DNA of 64,000 nucleotides, from NCBI RefSeq assembly GCF_032854445.1, contig NC_088301.1:58912512-58976511 (forward strand), read 5' to 3'. The translations under genes and the position numbers were made by a program. The number at the start of each line of letters is the position of its first letter. The first letter of the stretch is position 1. Of the stretch, positions 13,353 to 25,355 are shown piece after piece. This stretch comes from Liolophura sinensis (lineage: Eukaryota; Mollusca; Polyplacophora; Chitonida; Chitonidae). The notes below the pieces were generated by a model, which was not told the origin of the DNA, made no database searches, and saw only the letters and a list, made by a program, of their open reading frames with translations.

Positions 13353-14998
13353 CTTTGCTATTTACAGTCAATTCCTTTGTCTTATTTTGATGGATTACAA
13401 GTTATTATCCTTTCAGAAGAACATGTAACTGTTGCTAGTAGAGTCTGGATGAAATAACTCCTTCCGTTTTACCCTGTGCTACCAACGTGTCTCATTTAGA
13501 AAAGCACCGACATACATCATACTTTGATCTTTAATCCGCTTTACACCTTGAACTATGAACCATGTTTTTATTCGTTGACTGAAAAGCGGTTAGAACTTCG
13601 TACAATGAGTACATAAATTGAAGAGTAAGCATTCAAGGAAGCATGGACTTTCTGTATGGACATGTGGGTGGAACAGTGAGCAAACCAATTAGTCCAAACA
13701 TGATGTTTTGACATGGAAACCTTGAAATTTACATATAACATGAACAGGAGTTGGGTTATGGTTTCGAACTCCAGACACATTTTCGACACTCCGTGTATAT
13801 ATATATATATAAACGCTGAAGTACAGGTGAATTGAAACAGCCTCCATAGAGATATTTATTAACTTTTTGCCGTTCACAATTTAAAGCATTAACACTTTAG
13901 ACAACATTTTTCCACTTAAGCGCCAAAAACAAGTCGTAAACAGAAAAATAAAGGTTTATATCCCAAAGGAGAATTCTTCGATACGGATGAATGATTTACA
14001 TATACAGATCGATAATGGAAGTGATTCTGTCATTTAAATTTGACTACATTTATAACCAAAAGAATATACATTTTTGTCTTGCATTTTTAGAAAATATATT
14101 GTGTCAAAATGGTTTCAAGCAGCTTATTTTGGTTTTGTAAGTAACGTCCTGAATTTACTTCGCTGTTTTTCAGCCAATAGATGCCACAATGTTGTTCAAT
14201 ATGGAATCTCATGATGTGCTTTTTTAGTTACATTTTGCTGAACATGTTTTCAATAACGCATTTACTTGTTTTGTTGTAGCAACGGTTTAATATAGCCATA
14301 ATTTAAAAACATTCTCATGCCTCCCATTGGAATTGTCTCCCTGTTATGTGATTCTACTGAATATTCCACTCATTCTACTTTACTACGACGTTGGCATATT
14401 TAAGGCTTTTGTGATAGTATTTTCGACGTAACACAAAGGAACCAGTATATTTCTTGTGGCGGCCTGAGGAAACTTAAACCCAAGATCAATGTACACAGAC
14501 AAAAAGGAGTCAATCAATCCTGTCAACAGTCACACTTGAAGCTCGACTTTGTACTAGTGAATTTTAGCAAGACTGAAGATAATTTTGTTGAATCACCACC
14601 AGAGTTTACATGTTGCTTAAACGAACCAAATGCTTATTTGAGCAACTGCAGCAGTTCTCAGCATCTCTATATTGAAAGATGATTTATGCAGTTAAATGGT
14701 GAAACAAAGAAACATCCCTTACACTTCATTAGCCTGAAGCCGTCTAGTAGACCTAAAATAGATTTCTTAAAATTGAGCTAACAGAATGTTTTATGGACTT
14801 GTAACAAAAAATAACAGAATAACAAAAAATAAATAAATAAAACGTGGATTTACCAGTAGAGACCGCAATATTCATATTTTTGCGAAGTTTGTGTCCGTCT
14901 TACTTTTATGTTTGAACTGATATGATGAACATCGCAGTCTTAAACAAAATGAGTAGAAATATTCTCGAACTCCTTTAGAAAGAGGAAAATAAATTTCA
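13353..14998. other. Non-coding stretch after the Kelch gene
   Basis: This begins with the likely 3' flank of the Kelch unit; an AATAAA lies at 13947-13952. It holds a short TA run at 13794-13811 and otherwise AT-rich sequence with no recognisable gene. Confidence 0.4.
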
Positions 14999-14999
14999 G

Positions 15000-15615
15000 A
15001 ACACCCCTACTCGTGGCACCGATCCTTGGCCATTATAACTTCAGAAACACCGCCACTCGTGGCACCGATCCTCGGCCATTATAACTTCAGAACACCCCAC
15101 TTGCTGCACCGATCCTCGGCCATTATAACTTCAGAACACCGCCACTCGTGGCACCGATCCTCGGCCATTATAACTTCAGAACACCCCACTTGCTGCACCG
15201 ATCCTCGGCCATTATAACTTCAGAACACCCCCACTCGTGGCACCGATCCTCGGCCACTATAACTTCAAAACACCCCCACTCGTGGCACCGATCCTCGGCC
15301 ATTATAACTTCAGAACACCCCCACTCGTGGCACCGATCCTAGGCCACTATAACTTCAAAACACCCCCCACTCGTGCACCGATCCTAGGCCACTCTAACTT
15401 CAAAACACCTCCACTCGTGACACCGATCCTTGGCCATTATAACTTCAGAACACCCCCACTCGTGGCACCGATCCTCAGCCATTACAACTTCAAAACACCC
15501 CCACTCGTGGCACCGATCCTCAGCCATTATAACTTCAGAACACCCCCACTCGTGGCACCGATCCTCGGCCATTATATCTTGAGAATTACGCTCCCCTCCC
15601 CCTCAAATTGTTGCA
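15000..15615. repeat. 45-bp minisatellite array, about 13 units
   Basis: The unit reads approximately CACTCGTGGCACCGATCCTC then GGCCATTATAACTTCAGAAC and ACCCC. The period is 45 in most units, with two shorter variant units carrying TTGCTGCACC near the 5' end. Because 45 is divisible by three, a 139-codon frame at 15237-15656 encodes a 15-residue repeat (HYNFRTPPLVAPILG). The array homogeneity and the absence of gene context favour non-coding satellite. Confidence 0.95.
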
Positions 15616-17543
15616 CCGATCCTTGGTTAAGGAAATCGGCCATAGGCTGGTGGTAAGGACTCACCAACTCACAGACACTTATTGTTCTAGTCTCGTCTAC
15701 TTTGGGTTACCATCAAACAATTGAACTCAGCGTAAAGCCATGTAACAAAGGCCATGGAAAACTCTGGAAAATGAAAAGGTTAATTTGCAATAGAATTTGT
15801 GAATGTCACAAGAGAAAGTATGTTAAACATATGCATACAAAAACATAACCAAATCAATTGCAATATATATACAGCACATTTTGTTCATTTGTAACTGTAA
15901 AGTGCAAATGTTACAACTATTGCAACATCCTGCCGCTATTGCTCGAATGTAAAGAAATGCTATTCTGTCAAACAGTTTAAGCTTATAAGCTATAATCTAT
16001 TCCTGACAGACCCACATAATAAGGCAAGTCTTCATTTCAGATACTCTAGGTGCAATGTACTCGTACACGTGTCATTGCAGTATTGCGTGGGCTAGAGGAA
16101 GGCACAGTAAAGGGGCCTAAAAAACGCCACTTCCAGACCAGAGTTCTGCTGAATGGCTAGTATTTACAGGAACACTCATCATGCTATCTTGAATCTGGCC
16201 TCTATACGTGGGGTTCCACTACTTTAAATGCTTCGTTCCAAAAAAAAAATCAAAACATTTCCAGGTAGTACTTTTAAATACTGCAGACACTGACCTTCCT
16301 TTGGATAAACTGTGATATCCATAATTTGTCACCTGCTTTAATCAAAAAGACAACAACTTCCTGTGGTAGGAAACAAGGCATTTATCTTCCACACGCCATT
16401 AGCATTTTGAACAGAGTCTGATAAATTCAATGTTGATTACAAATTTCATTCAAGATATGTTATAAAATTATGTTCCATGGGTTTAACAATTTCATATGTA
16501 AATGTAAGGTCTGGTCTGTTCAGTCATACATGATACACAATCAATCAGTTCAACCAATGTAAATGTACACTACAAACATCATGATGGGTTTTACTGTGAA
16601 CGTTAAATACTGTGAGTAGGCTTTACCCAGCATTTTCTACAGGATGACATTTGCAATCTAGAAAACTGGTTAAACAACATTTTTTAGACTGCAAGACATC
16701 CATCATAGAAACAAGGTTTGAGCAAGTAAAATGAACAAATGTAATGAATATTTTTTGTCATATTTTTCTTTGCAGAAACTCTCCTCTGTAATTCTCCTCT
16801 TAAACCAAGAACAGTTTTTGCCTTAACTCGATTTTTTCAACAGCATCATTAACTGTTGCTTCTGACAAATAAAAATTTGTTTGCAGCATAATGTACGAAA
16901 ATAAGATGAATGTGGTTCAAAAAGGGCAATGCACACAAACACAAAAAATGTTGCCTCAAACATCAACAAGAGTGGTGTCTCATTCTTATACAGTGAATGC
17001 TTACCAAAAAGCTCTCTCTCAGACATTCAGACAGGTGAAAAAAGTGCAACAGATCTAAAAACCAAAACAGTGGCTGAGTTGTGTGACCAATGACAATGAA
17101 AATAACACTTGTGAAACAATTTTCCTGAAATTGTACACTAACAGACAGACATTTATGTATTAATAAAACTTCTTCAAGATGAATTTAAACTTATGGTAGA
17201 TTTAGACATAGGATGAGGTGAGTTTGAAGCAACAGTATCACAGACCTTTTAGGGAGTCAGCCCCAAAATCAATTAATGGATTCTACATGAAAGAATTAGC
17301 AAATCTAGTAACCAAAACAACATATAACTTTGTTAAGGTGACAGAAGGGTCGTAGACATTATCACCTGAAAATCAAGCTTAAAGCATCCCACACAGGGAT
17401 AAATATCGCCTGACTTTGAAATACGTCTCCTTGTAGTTTTTCTCCTATTTTCCCCCACTCTAATGTCTCAAAAAAGTGTGTCCACAGGACACTGAGACAT
17501 GCCCTGAATATGAAGCCTAAGAAGACAAGTAAAGATCTTCATG
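15616..17543. other. Non-coding stretch
   Basis: AT-rich sequence with no recognisable gene, repeat family or RNA. Open frames are all below 70 codons. Confidence 0.4.
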
Positions 17544-17631
17544 CAAATACTCCAATTCTTCAACCTTTTCACCCAGCACTGCGACAACAAATACTCCAAT
17601 TCTTCAACCTTTTCACCCAGCACTGCGACGA
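17544..17631. repeat. 44-bp tandem duplication
   Basis: Two nearly identical 44-base units begin CAAATACTCCAATTCTTCAA at 17544 and 17588. The near identity implies a recent duplication. Minus-strand frames across it repeat the same peptide in different frames, so it does not look coding. Confidence 0.95.
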
Positions 17632-18337
17632 CCAATGTTTGGAAACATTCTGAGAGAACTGTGGGGTGAAAAAATCTGCACAGTTTAGGATGCTTGCATC
17701 TTTGTAACTTGAACAAGTCATTTTTGTTGTCATTTTCATATTAAGTGTATGCATAAATTCCACTTAAAAAGGTGATTTACAGGTGGAAAAGGTTAAAGAT
17801 TTACAGTAAAAGGTGACCACTTACTTCCACCAAGGCCCCAAGAGCAGTATAATCAAGGGAGCGTCTTGGAGACTCATTCTCAGGGGCATGGATTCAAACA
17901 ACACCTTGTGTGTTCTAGCGAATGGAGAACAAACATCTTAACATTCATCCACAACCTGATGTCCAGGTGTGGTGCAGTGTTAGGCAGTAAATTGGTTTCC
18001 CACAGTTTTTGCATTGCTATGGACACTTACCATGTTGCACTTATTCTTTACACGTGGATCTTGGGCACTGTCCACATGTTATGGCACCATAGTGCTCATA
18101 GTGTACTGAATGGTTCTGTGCAGTGCTTAGTGACAATGACAAGAATATTTCAAAAGTATTATCCTGGTAGTACCAGAAGTCTCATAAAAAATCTTTTGCA
18201 AAACGCTAGCCAGGCTTTTCTCCTGAGTTATCCCTGCGTAACTCATCAAGATCGTCCAATTCCTCCACGTGGTCTGCTGACAGAACCGATATTTGTGGTT
18301 TCCTCTGCTCTGATCTACTTGGGCATCTTTAAACTAC
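17632..18337. other. Unassigned stretch with a cysteine-rich minus-strand trace
   Basis: A minus-strand frame around 17950-18090 spells CGQC, a later C and then CKNCGKPIYC, broken by stops. The spacing resembles a decayed zinc-binding domain. A strong donor-like CATGGTAAGT (minus) is at about 18031. The 173-codon plus-strand frame 17866-18387 shows no recognisable domain. I cannot assign this region. Confidence 0.2.
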
Positions 18338-18496
18338 CCTCTGTAAACTTGTCCAAAACTTCCTGTTCTCAATGCCTGGGCAGATGAGTCTGAGCCTGAT
18401 GTGCTCCTCAGAATCTGAATCTGAGTCATCTAGTTCACAACCTGATTCACTGCTCACATCCTCATCACTGCTTTCCTGTTCCACCAATGCTAGGTT
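18338..18496 (-). other. Possible coding exon, acidic Ser/Asp-rich
   Basis: On the minus strand an acceptor (ATATACTTTACAG) ends at 18497 and is followed by an open frame of about 53 codons. The frame starts NLALVEQESSDEDVSS and continues through ELDDSDSDSEEH to GIENRKFWTSLQR, then a stop. Acidic serine-rich segments like this are common in nuclear proteins. It could belong to the gene that starts at 23076, but the phase does not fit: exon 2 ends in phase 1, whereas this exon needs phase 0. If linked, a further exon must lie between them, possibly in the gap at 19485-19684. No clear donor is seen at its end. Function unknown. Confidence 0.3.
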
Positions 18497-18591
18497 CTGT
18501 AAAGTATATTATTACTTGGGGTGAGCAATACCTTTTCACAGAAATATATAAATACATACAGGATATTTTTTATTACATATTTAAATTCTAA

Positions 18592-18608
18592 AAAAAAAAA
18601 AAAAAAAC
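18592..18608. repeat. Poly-A run
   Basis: A run of about 17 A residues. It could be the tail of an old retroposed copy, but no body was recognised upstream. Confidence 0.8.
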
Positions 18609-19329
18609 AGAATGGTCAACTTTGTATTATAGAAGATTTAAGTCTGTAACCTTCAAGGCTTAGTGTTATACAAAGAGACAAAACCATTACTACAGTTTAT
18701 ACAAATGTGCATGTATGTCATTTAAATTGCTTCCTCAATTTCCTGACCCCTCAGGAGGCCTGGCAGGATGCCCACACCGACCTATACAGTCACAAAATGG
18801 CTATAATAAACAGTCATGACATAATATAATCTCCTCCACCACCTGCTAGTATATTTCCATTCTGCAGAACTGAGAATTTGATTCACAGACTTAGGCCATA
18901 AATGACCTACAATTTCAAATTTATAAATTATATTACTTTTCAAGGTAAATGTTATATTTTCCAGTCGGATATAATCCTACACTTCTAATCAAATCTCAAA
19001 ACATCTTTCCAAGATAAACAGAACTCTCAAAATTAGGCATGTTGTGCAACTTAGCCATGAGCAAAGTTTATGTCATTTACCACAGAAAGGGTATATTTAG
19101 TCCTATTTGGCCTACTCTCTGAAAATTGTAAAGTGAAGGCAATCTCCAGAGAAGCCAGTGTAACAGTTCTCTCCATACACTGTAGCTTACGCTACCAGAT
19201 TTATTGTGACCTTCATCCACATGCACACATATGTAATTTGACGACTGTGATGATATCATAGTAAAGTGATACACATAAACATGCAGACCTAGGGTCAAAG
19301 AGGCGTGTACATGTACTTCTAATAGGTGA

Positions 19330-19484
19330 ATGTGGGGTCACTGTGAGTTCAATTCCAGCTCATGCTGACTTTCTCTCCGATGTACATGGGATAGTTGTGG
19401 GTTTCCCCTGGGCTGTGCCCAGTTTCCTCCCACCATCAGTGAAATATTCTTGAGACAGAATATGGCGTACAACACCAATCAAAA
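19330..19484 (+). mobile_element. SINE family 1 copy, ends at an assembly gap
   Basis: The B-box-like GAGTTCAATTCCAGCTCATG is followed by the family body (GTGGGTTTCCCCTGGGCTGT, GTTTCCTCCCACCAT, GTGAAATATTCTTGAG) and CAACACCAATCAAAA at the gap edge. SINEs at gap edges are a common cause of assembly breaks. Confidence 0.85.
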
Positions 19485-19684
19485 NNNNNNNNNNNNNNNN
19501 NNNNNNNNNNNNNNNNNNNNNNNNNNNNNNNNNNNNNNNNNNNNNNNNNNNNNNNNNNNNNNNNNNNNNNNNNNNNNNNNNNNNNNNNNNNNNNNNNNNN
19601 NNNNNNNNNNNNNNNNNNNNNNNNNNNNNNNNNNNNNNNNNNNNNNNNNNNNNNNNNNNNNNNNNNNNNNNNNNNNNNNNNNNN
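19485..19684. other. Assembly gap (200 N)
   Basis: A run of N of round length, so a scaffolding placeholder rather than a measured distance. It lies between candidate exons of the minus-strand gene that starts at 23076. Confidence 1.
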
Positions 19685-20055
19685 TAAAGTTTTATTTAGT
19701 TTGGCATATTTTTGAAGCTACAATGTAAATGTATAATGTAAACGGTAACAGGTCAAATACAAACTCGGACATTAGAAAACAGAAGAAATGTTATTTGCAC
19801 TGACCACAAAATTATAATAATAAACTGGGGATTCATGTCTTTTTTTTTCGGCAAAATAAAAAACCTCGACTTCAGAAAGCTCATCAAAAGGCATCAAGCT
19901 CACACAAATATAATACAGTCTAGTGGACCTTCAACTGACTCCAGTCCGTGTATGAAGTTTCACTGAATTGGGCTCAGAAGTTATGGTGATATATTCAATT
20001 ATTGATACAGATCAATTAATCTAATGCCTTACTCAAGAATTTTCACTTCTACATT

Positions 20056-20470
20056 GATGGTCAGGTTTATGGTTGCAGGTTGAAACAAGAGTGCACAGTA
20101 TATAAAACAACTGACCTTTGGTAAGTAACTGATAAGCTTTCTCATGTGTCAATTCATCAAAGTTTTTCTATCTGTGATATACACTTCAATGTCTAAGACT
20201 TGGTCTTCAATGAAGTTCATAATAAAAGTACCCAAACAAATGGCGACAGCCCAGAAATAAACATATTCATGTTCCAACAGAACTTGGTGACTTGGTTGCA
20301 CACCTTGCTCACTTGCTATATCCCATCCCTATTTTGGACCTAAGGTCAAAGGTTACACTGACTCTTAATGCATTCTGCACAGCTCACTAGTGACTTCACC
20401 ATCATGTATGAAGTTTCATTCAACTTGTCTAAATGGACAAACTGATGTTCATACCTCACTACAACAATAG
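20056..20470 (+). repeat. Dispersed repeat copy (GATGGTCAGG family)
   Basis: It starts GATGGTCAGGTTTATGG like the segment at 2818 and continues with TGACCTTTGGTAAGTAACTG. It later carries GTATGAAGTTTCATTCAACT at about 20406, and GTATGAAGTTTCACTGAATT occurs just upstream near 19950. Several such modules indicate old, nested interspersed repeats rather than a gene. Confidence 0.5.
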
Positions 20471-20745
20471 TAGAATATCAATACCTTAGCGAACATTGAG
20501 GGAGGATTGAAAAGCAATACACACCCAGCCACCTTCCATGGCCCTTGAAATTCTTGAATTCAAAGTAGGCATCAATAATTCCAATGATAAAATCAATAAA
20601 TATCTTCCAGACTAACTTCTTCATAGCTCTAAAAATGTAGAAATAACTCATCTTTTTTTCCCCAGAGACTGTAGCACCAGTGTGTACTGTCAGATCTCTA
20701 ACATACAAGTACTAGCATAATATATAACTATGGTGGTAATGTTAC

Positions 20746-20835
20746 CTGAACTGGAACAAACTTTGAATGTCCTTTTTCTGGTTTCTGGTGTTTTCTGGAC
20801 AACTTGTGGTTTCAGCAGAAGTGATTTAGCGAACC
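20746..20835 (-). CDS. Exon 2 of unidentified minus-strand gene
   Basis: On the minus strand an acceptor (TTTATTGTCATTAG) ends at 20836, and a donor CAG|GTAAC follows the exon at 20746. The 90-base exon is open in the phase set by exon 1 at 23025-23076. It adds 30 residues including FAKSLLLKPQVVQKTP and ETRKRTFKVCSSS. The basic, low-complexity character suggests a disordered region. It ends in phase 1. I do not recognise the protein. Confidence 0.45.
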
Positions 20836-23024
20836 CTAATGACAATAAATAAATAGACTTTTATCAGATACTCCACTGAAAACTAAGTCAAAAATACTCT
20901 GCATTCTATATTTGAACATTTGATATTTTGTATCAAATGTTCTGAAATGAGGCTGAAAAACATCATAAAGAAAACAGGATAAACCATGTTTGTGTTCCTT
21001 CTATAAAGCCATGGTTACTTTTTCCAATCCTAAAGTTAATGCATTGATGAAAATATTATAAACTTAAGTCTTCATTATCATTCGTACATTAGGATAAAAC
21101 ATTACCAACATCCAGCCAATGAAACTTGTGTGACAACATGGTCCAAAAAGCTTTAAAGACAAATCATTGCAAGAATTAAATTCATTTCATAAGAAAAAAA
21201 AAACACATGTAGAGAGATAAAATCATACACAAAGGTTTACATGCAATTTAGGTAGAGAACCAAAACCAAGAATCCCTTATTAAATTAGACACTATGTACT
21301 GTCAATACATTGTGGTGTTATGGTCAGTTGATCTTTGTGAAGACTACCTCCAGTATTGCCGTTATATGGAATCAAAATACATTTATGGCTAGGCTATCTT
21401 ATCTTATTTTCAATTCAATTTGTATAGACCTGAAGACCTGTCATCTCTGCTTATACACATATAAGTTATCACTTGAGTTATCACTTGATTCCTTGCTTTC
21501 TCCTGAGAAATGTGACTCGATTGTATTACCACCACAAAGCCATGGGAGGTGAAGAAAAGATGAAAGATTACAACGTGGATTTTACCCATGTGTGGAGTGT
21601 TTATTCATGCAGCATGCGATGTGTGTGCCTCACGACTTCAGTGAATAGCATGATCTCTGACTAGAGGCTTTATTCCTAAACCTACTAGTCAACGTACTCA
21701 GATTATTTTAAAAGAAAAAAACAAAAATTAACCAAAATTATTTCCGAAGAGGGGTTCATACAGACCAAAATGGGCATAGGCATTGTTTTTTTATTATAAA
21801 CTTCGTAACTCTATAAATCACCTTTTTAAGGAAAAGGCCTGTAAAAATCAAACAAGGCATCACTAAACAGACCACTTAAAACTATGTATGCATTAATATA
21901 CTTCCATTTATTTTTTTTTAAATTTTTGAGATGAGAGCTAATGTTCAAACATTTGAATTCTAAGGCAGACTTTACTGACCATACTATCACAGTTTAAGAA
22001 CTCTAATGTCACAGGAAGTTTGTCCAGCTCTAATCATGACACTGAATGTTGGAATAAGATAAGATTACTGATAAAAGATTCTCAAAAATTCCTTCCTTCT
22101 TGTGAACACCAGGAAAAAGGTGATGTGACTTCAGAGTTCCTAGATACCATCAGTATGGCTCATAAAGCCCACCTTGCTATTCAAATACTCAAATGCTTTT
22201 CAACACTCTTAAAAAAATCTGAAAAAATAAATGAAAGTATTTTTATGTAGTTTTCAGTTCTCTGTATGCTGAATCTTACTTCACATTTTAGCTTTCTTTT
22301 ACTTTAATCTGGAATTCTTATGATGCATGGGGTATGCCATTTTAGATAAACCGGAAACATGAAGTTGCATTATCCATGCCCTACACTCTTCAGTATTACA
22401 GGTAAGACACTCATTTGTCATGCGAAATACTGTCCATCTTATTATTACAACCAAAACCTCCTGGTTGAGACCTTGGGGAATAACTCCAGACATATTCCAC
22501 TGCCATATCACAATTGTCTCATAATCAGAAGGAAAACAGCTGATTTAACATTACTTCTACATGGCAAAATGGTGAACTAGGATCGAGTGACATCACAGCG
22601 AAACAGATGCCTTCTCAGGTGGTCTCGCCCTTGATTGGTTAAAGCTGAGAGGATGCCAATTTGATTTTTTTTATGTGGGCGTGTTTGCTTTCTTTTAACT
22701 GTGATATCTCAGTTAACCTACGTCACAAAAAAGTAAAGTTTTTTGAACATTAAATGAGGATCTTTATTGATACATAAACATTTGGTCTATTACTGTCAAA
22801 CTGTCTACTGTCAAAGTTACATAAAAGCCAGTTACGTGTTTTGAGTTGAAATGAAGTTGGAATATATACGGGATGAACATCGTGTTTCTGTCAACTGTTC
22901 TCCAGAGTTCTAAAGTTTAACTTGTTGTAAAGAAACCGCTTTTTCAGTTGAGTAACTGTGTAACGATTATTGGACCATACATAACATCTGGCCACGCAAC
23001 TCCACAGCCTAGGATGATACTTAC
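20836..23024 (-). other. Putative intron 1 of the unidentified gene
   Basis: This 2.2-kb stretch lies between the two minus-strand exons. It contains a 76-codon plus-strand open frame at 22020-22250 that begins with TTG and follows an acceptor-like TCACAG, noted separately. No other feature was recognised. Confidence 0.35.
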
Positions 23025-23076
23025 CGTTGTCTTCTGTTTCTAGTTTTAACAGATCTGAGGAACGTTGTTTAGACAT
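23025..23076 (-). CDS. First coding exon of unidentified minus-strand gene
   Basis: An ATG at 23076 opens 17 codons (MSKQRSSDLLKLETEDN) followed by one base and a near-consensus donor AACG|GTAAGTATC on the minus strand. The phase (1) matches exon 2 at 20746-20835. Together they give 47 residues of charged, probably disordered N-terminus. The start lies head to head with the SLC41-family gene, with about 520 bases between this ATG and the other gene's likely first exon, so a shared bidirectional promoter is plausible. The product is unknown, and the supporting evidence is splice-signal quality and phase agreement only. Confidence 0.5.
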
Positions 23077-23530
23077 TGCGAAGTATCAGCTGGCTGACTG
23101 ATAAACATCAGCAAGTCATGCAACTAAATGTTGTACAACTGTACTTTTTTGATGGATTTGGTTTCCTGAAATGCCTCACTTGAACACACGTGGTGTTGTT
23201 GTTGCTCTGAACTGAAGCCGTGTTTTGTTTGTAGATGGCGCTCAGGAACAGGATGTTCGGTTATCTCCCTTTCACCAATCACACTGAGCGAACGCATCTG
23301 TTTAAAAACTTGCTGCTTCATTCTTAATGAAAATAACTTTCCAACTACACATAAGAACCCATCTCCCATTATCATTATATCAAAAAATCCCCTTTTCTTT
23401 CCTCAGGCAGTTTTTAAGTTATTGCGAACACAACCGAAGTACGGAGAGTTGAATCGTCTGCTCGACTTCCGGTACGACAGCTTGACATGTTGGCATCTCA
23501 GCACCTGTTGCAACATCAAAGTTCAGTGTT
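23077..23530. promoter_or_regulatory. Candidate bidirectional promoter region
   Basis: The interval separates the minus-strand ATG at 23076 from the likely 5' UTR exon of the SLC41 gene. No TATA box or defined element was identified; the call rests on the divergent gene arrangement alone. Confidence 0.3.
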
Positions 23531-23598
23531 GAGATAAATAGGTAGAGTTGACAAATCTCTCTAAAGCTTTATCTTTGTGTCATTGTGATCAAGGACAG
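23531..23598 (+). other. Candidate 5' UTR exon of the SLC41 gene
   Basis: A good donor, GGACAG|GTACGT, ends a putative non-coding exon at 23598. A matching acceptor (T-rich tract then ACATAG) ends at 25296, 59 bases before the start codon. The 5' boundary of this exon is not visible and the start given is approximate. Confidence 0.4.
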
Positions 23599-25355
23599 GT
23601 ACGTATCTGAATCATGTATCTGAATTCAGCTGTTTATTGAACTTGTGTAGGCCTGCATGTACACTTGTAACATAGTGTAGACACTAGAGTAGTAGGCCTG
23701 CATGTACACGCGTACTAGAAGTAGCAATAGTACATGTACTAACAGTTGTAGTTTAGTAAAATGGCTTTGCGTAATTTTACATCTCGAAAATCATGGGTAA
23801 GGTTACCATCCAATTAGGTTAAACACACCTAATGAAGCCTTTTCCGCACTGGAATATGTGCTCTACCTTGGCTAATAACCAGGTACCGGTAGTGTTAGCA
23901 AATGTAGACAATTAAAGATAGAGAATTAAATATGTGCTATATCTAGGATTGAAAGTGTAATCCCTGATAAAGGTAATACTCATTATTGTGTTTCTTAAAA
24001 CTACATTCATGATTGATTCTAAATGACATCTTCAAATATAAATACTGTTGTTTAGCTCTCCTTGGGATATGCTGATGGAGATATAATGGGTTACAGTGCA
24101 AAAAGTAGCTAGCAAAAATGGGCAGGTAACTTAGCTTATAACCAACAAACAGTAGTTTTTCAATAAGGTCATGTCTTGCACCCGCATTGACATTTGCTGC
24201 AAAAGTTTTGCTTCATGCAAGATAACCCCTCTCAAATAGAAATCGGCCATACTAATTCTCTCATTTTGGATTTGGCTGCCCCCCCCCCCCCCAAAAAAAA
24301 CCCCTCACCTCCAACATTTCCGCTAATTTCACTTTGTAGGCCTCTGTTCATCACCATATTAAGCTAAAGGAGAAGCTGTGTTGATTCTGATAATGAGCAT
24401 GAAATGCGTGCTCGCTACCAGCTGCTTTCTATACTTGTGGGCCTGTTGGTCAAGCGATCAAGACTAGTTGGCATATATTGTTGGTGCTTGATTCAGATTG
24501 GTCTTTGCTAAGTTTTACTTAGCACTAGAATCTGTGAAAGCATATATCCCTAATGAAGATATTAGGGTTACATAAAACCACTTACTGAGTGACATTTACC
24601 AAATTCTGAACGTTGAAGTAACAGAGTGTTTGGACATCTAGGCTATGTAAGTTGTGTCCAAAGAAAGCAACTGTATAAAGGTTGCAGCTGTATATGAACA
24701 GACCAGTGTTTGTGATCACTGGGTCGTTTGCATTCATTGAAGACCCCTTGTCTTCCTCTAATACATGTATGATGTGAGTATGTGTATTTCATATTACATA
24801 ATAAAATTACATTTCAAAAAGTACATATCAGTTGGCATGTTAAGATATGTTTTAGTTTAACCCATGTTGTTAGTTTTGGTTCAAGATTTCAACAAGCAGT
24901 TAAAATGTTGACCCCATGGAGTGTCAATGATGTTAGATGTTCACAGCTCCCTATCTAGAAATCAAATGTGCCAGGGTGACATTTTCAGCTGCCAATCTGT
25001 TAACATTGGCTAGACAAAAAGGGCACGGTGCTCAGTTTAGTTGCAAGGTGCAGCACCCTTCTACAAAAGCCTAGTTTGAGATATGGTTCATAACATGTAT
25101 AATGTAAAATATAAGTCAGGGTACGGTACACATGACTTTTTTTTGGCCGAAAGGTTGGAATATTTTTTACTCAACTTTTTCATTAAGCTGTATGTTATAA
25201 TGGCCTTACTGATTCACTGTATGTGTCAGGATAAAAGATTGTGTTTAATGTCATTATTGTAACATATTTCTGTTATTTTTTTTTTTTTTTACATAGGCTC
25301 TGTGATGTTGAAGATTCCCAGACAGACCCATTTTTCTGTAAGAGGTGACTAAATC

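Noticed and set aside
17866-18387. 173-codon plus-strand frame
   Set aside because: No recognisable domain, and better coding signals lie on the opposite strand.
19450-19728. Frame crossing the assembly gap (also 41525-41856)
   Set aside because: Made of unknown residues over N runs; not interpretable.
20100-20290. Protein-like minus-strand frame (EHEYVYFWAVAICLG through KAYQLLTKG, with one frame slip)
   Set aside because: The same segment lies within the dispersed repeat whose start is also found at 2818, so it is repeat DNA and not an exon.
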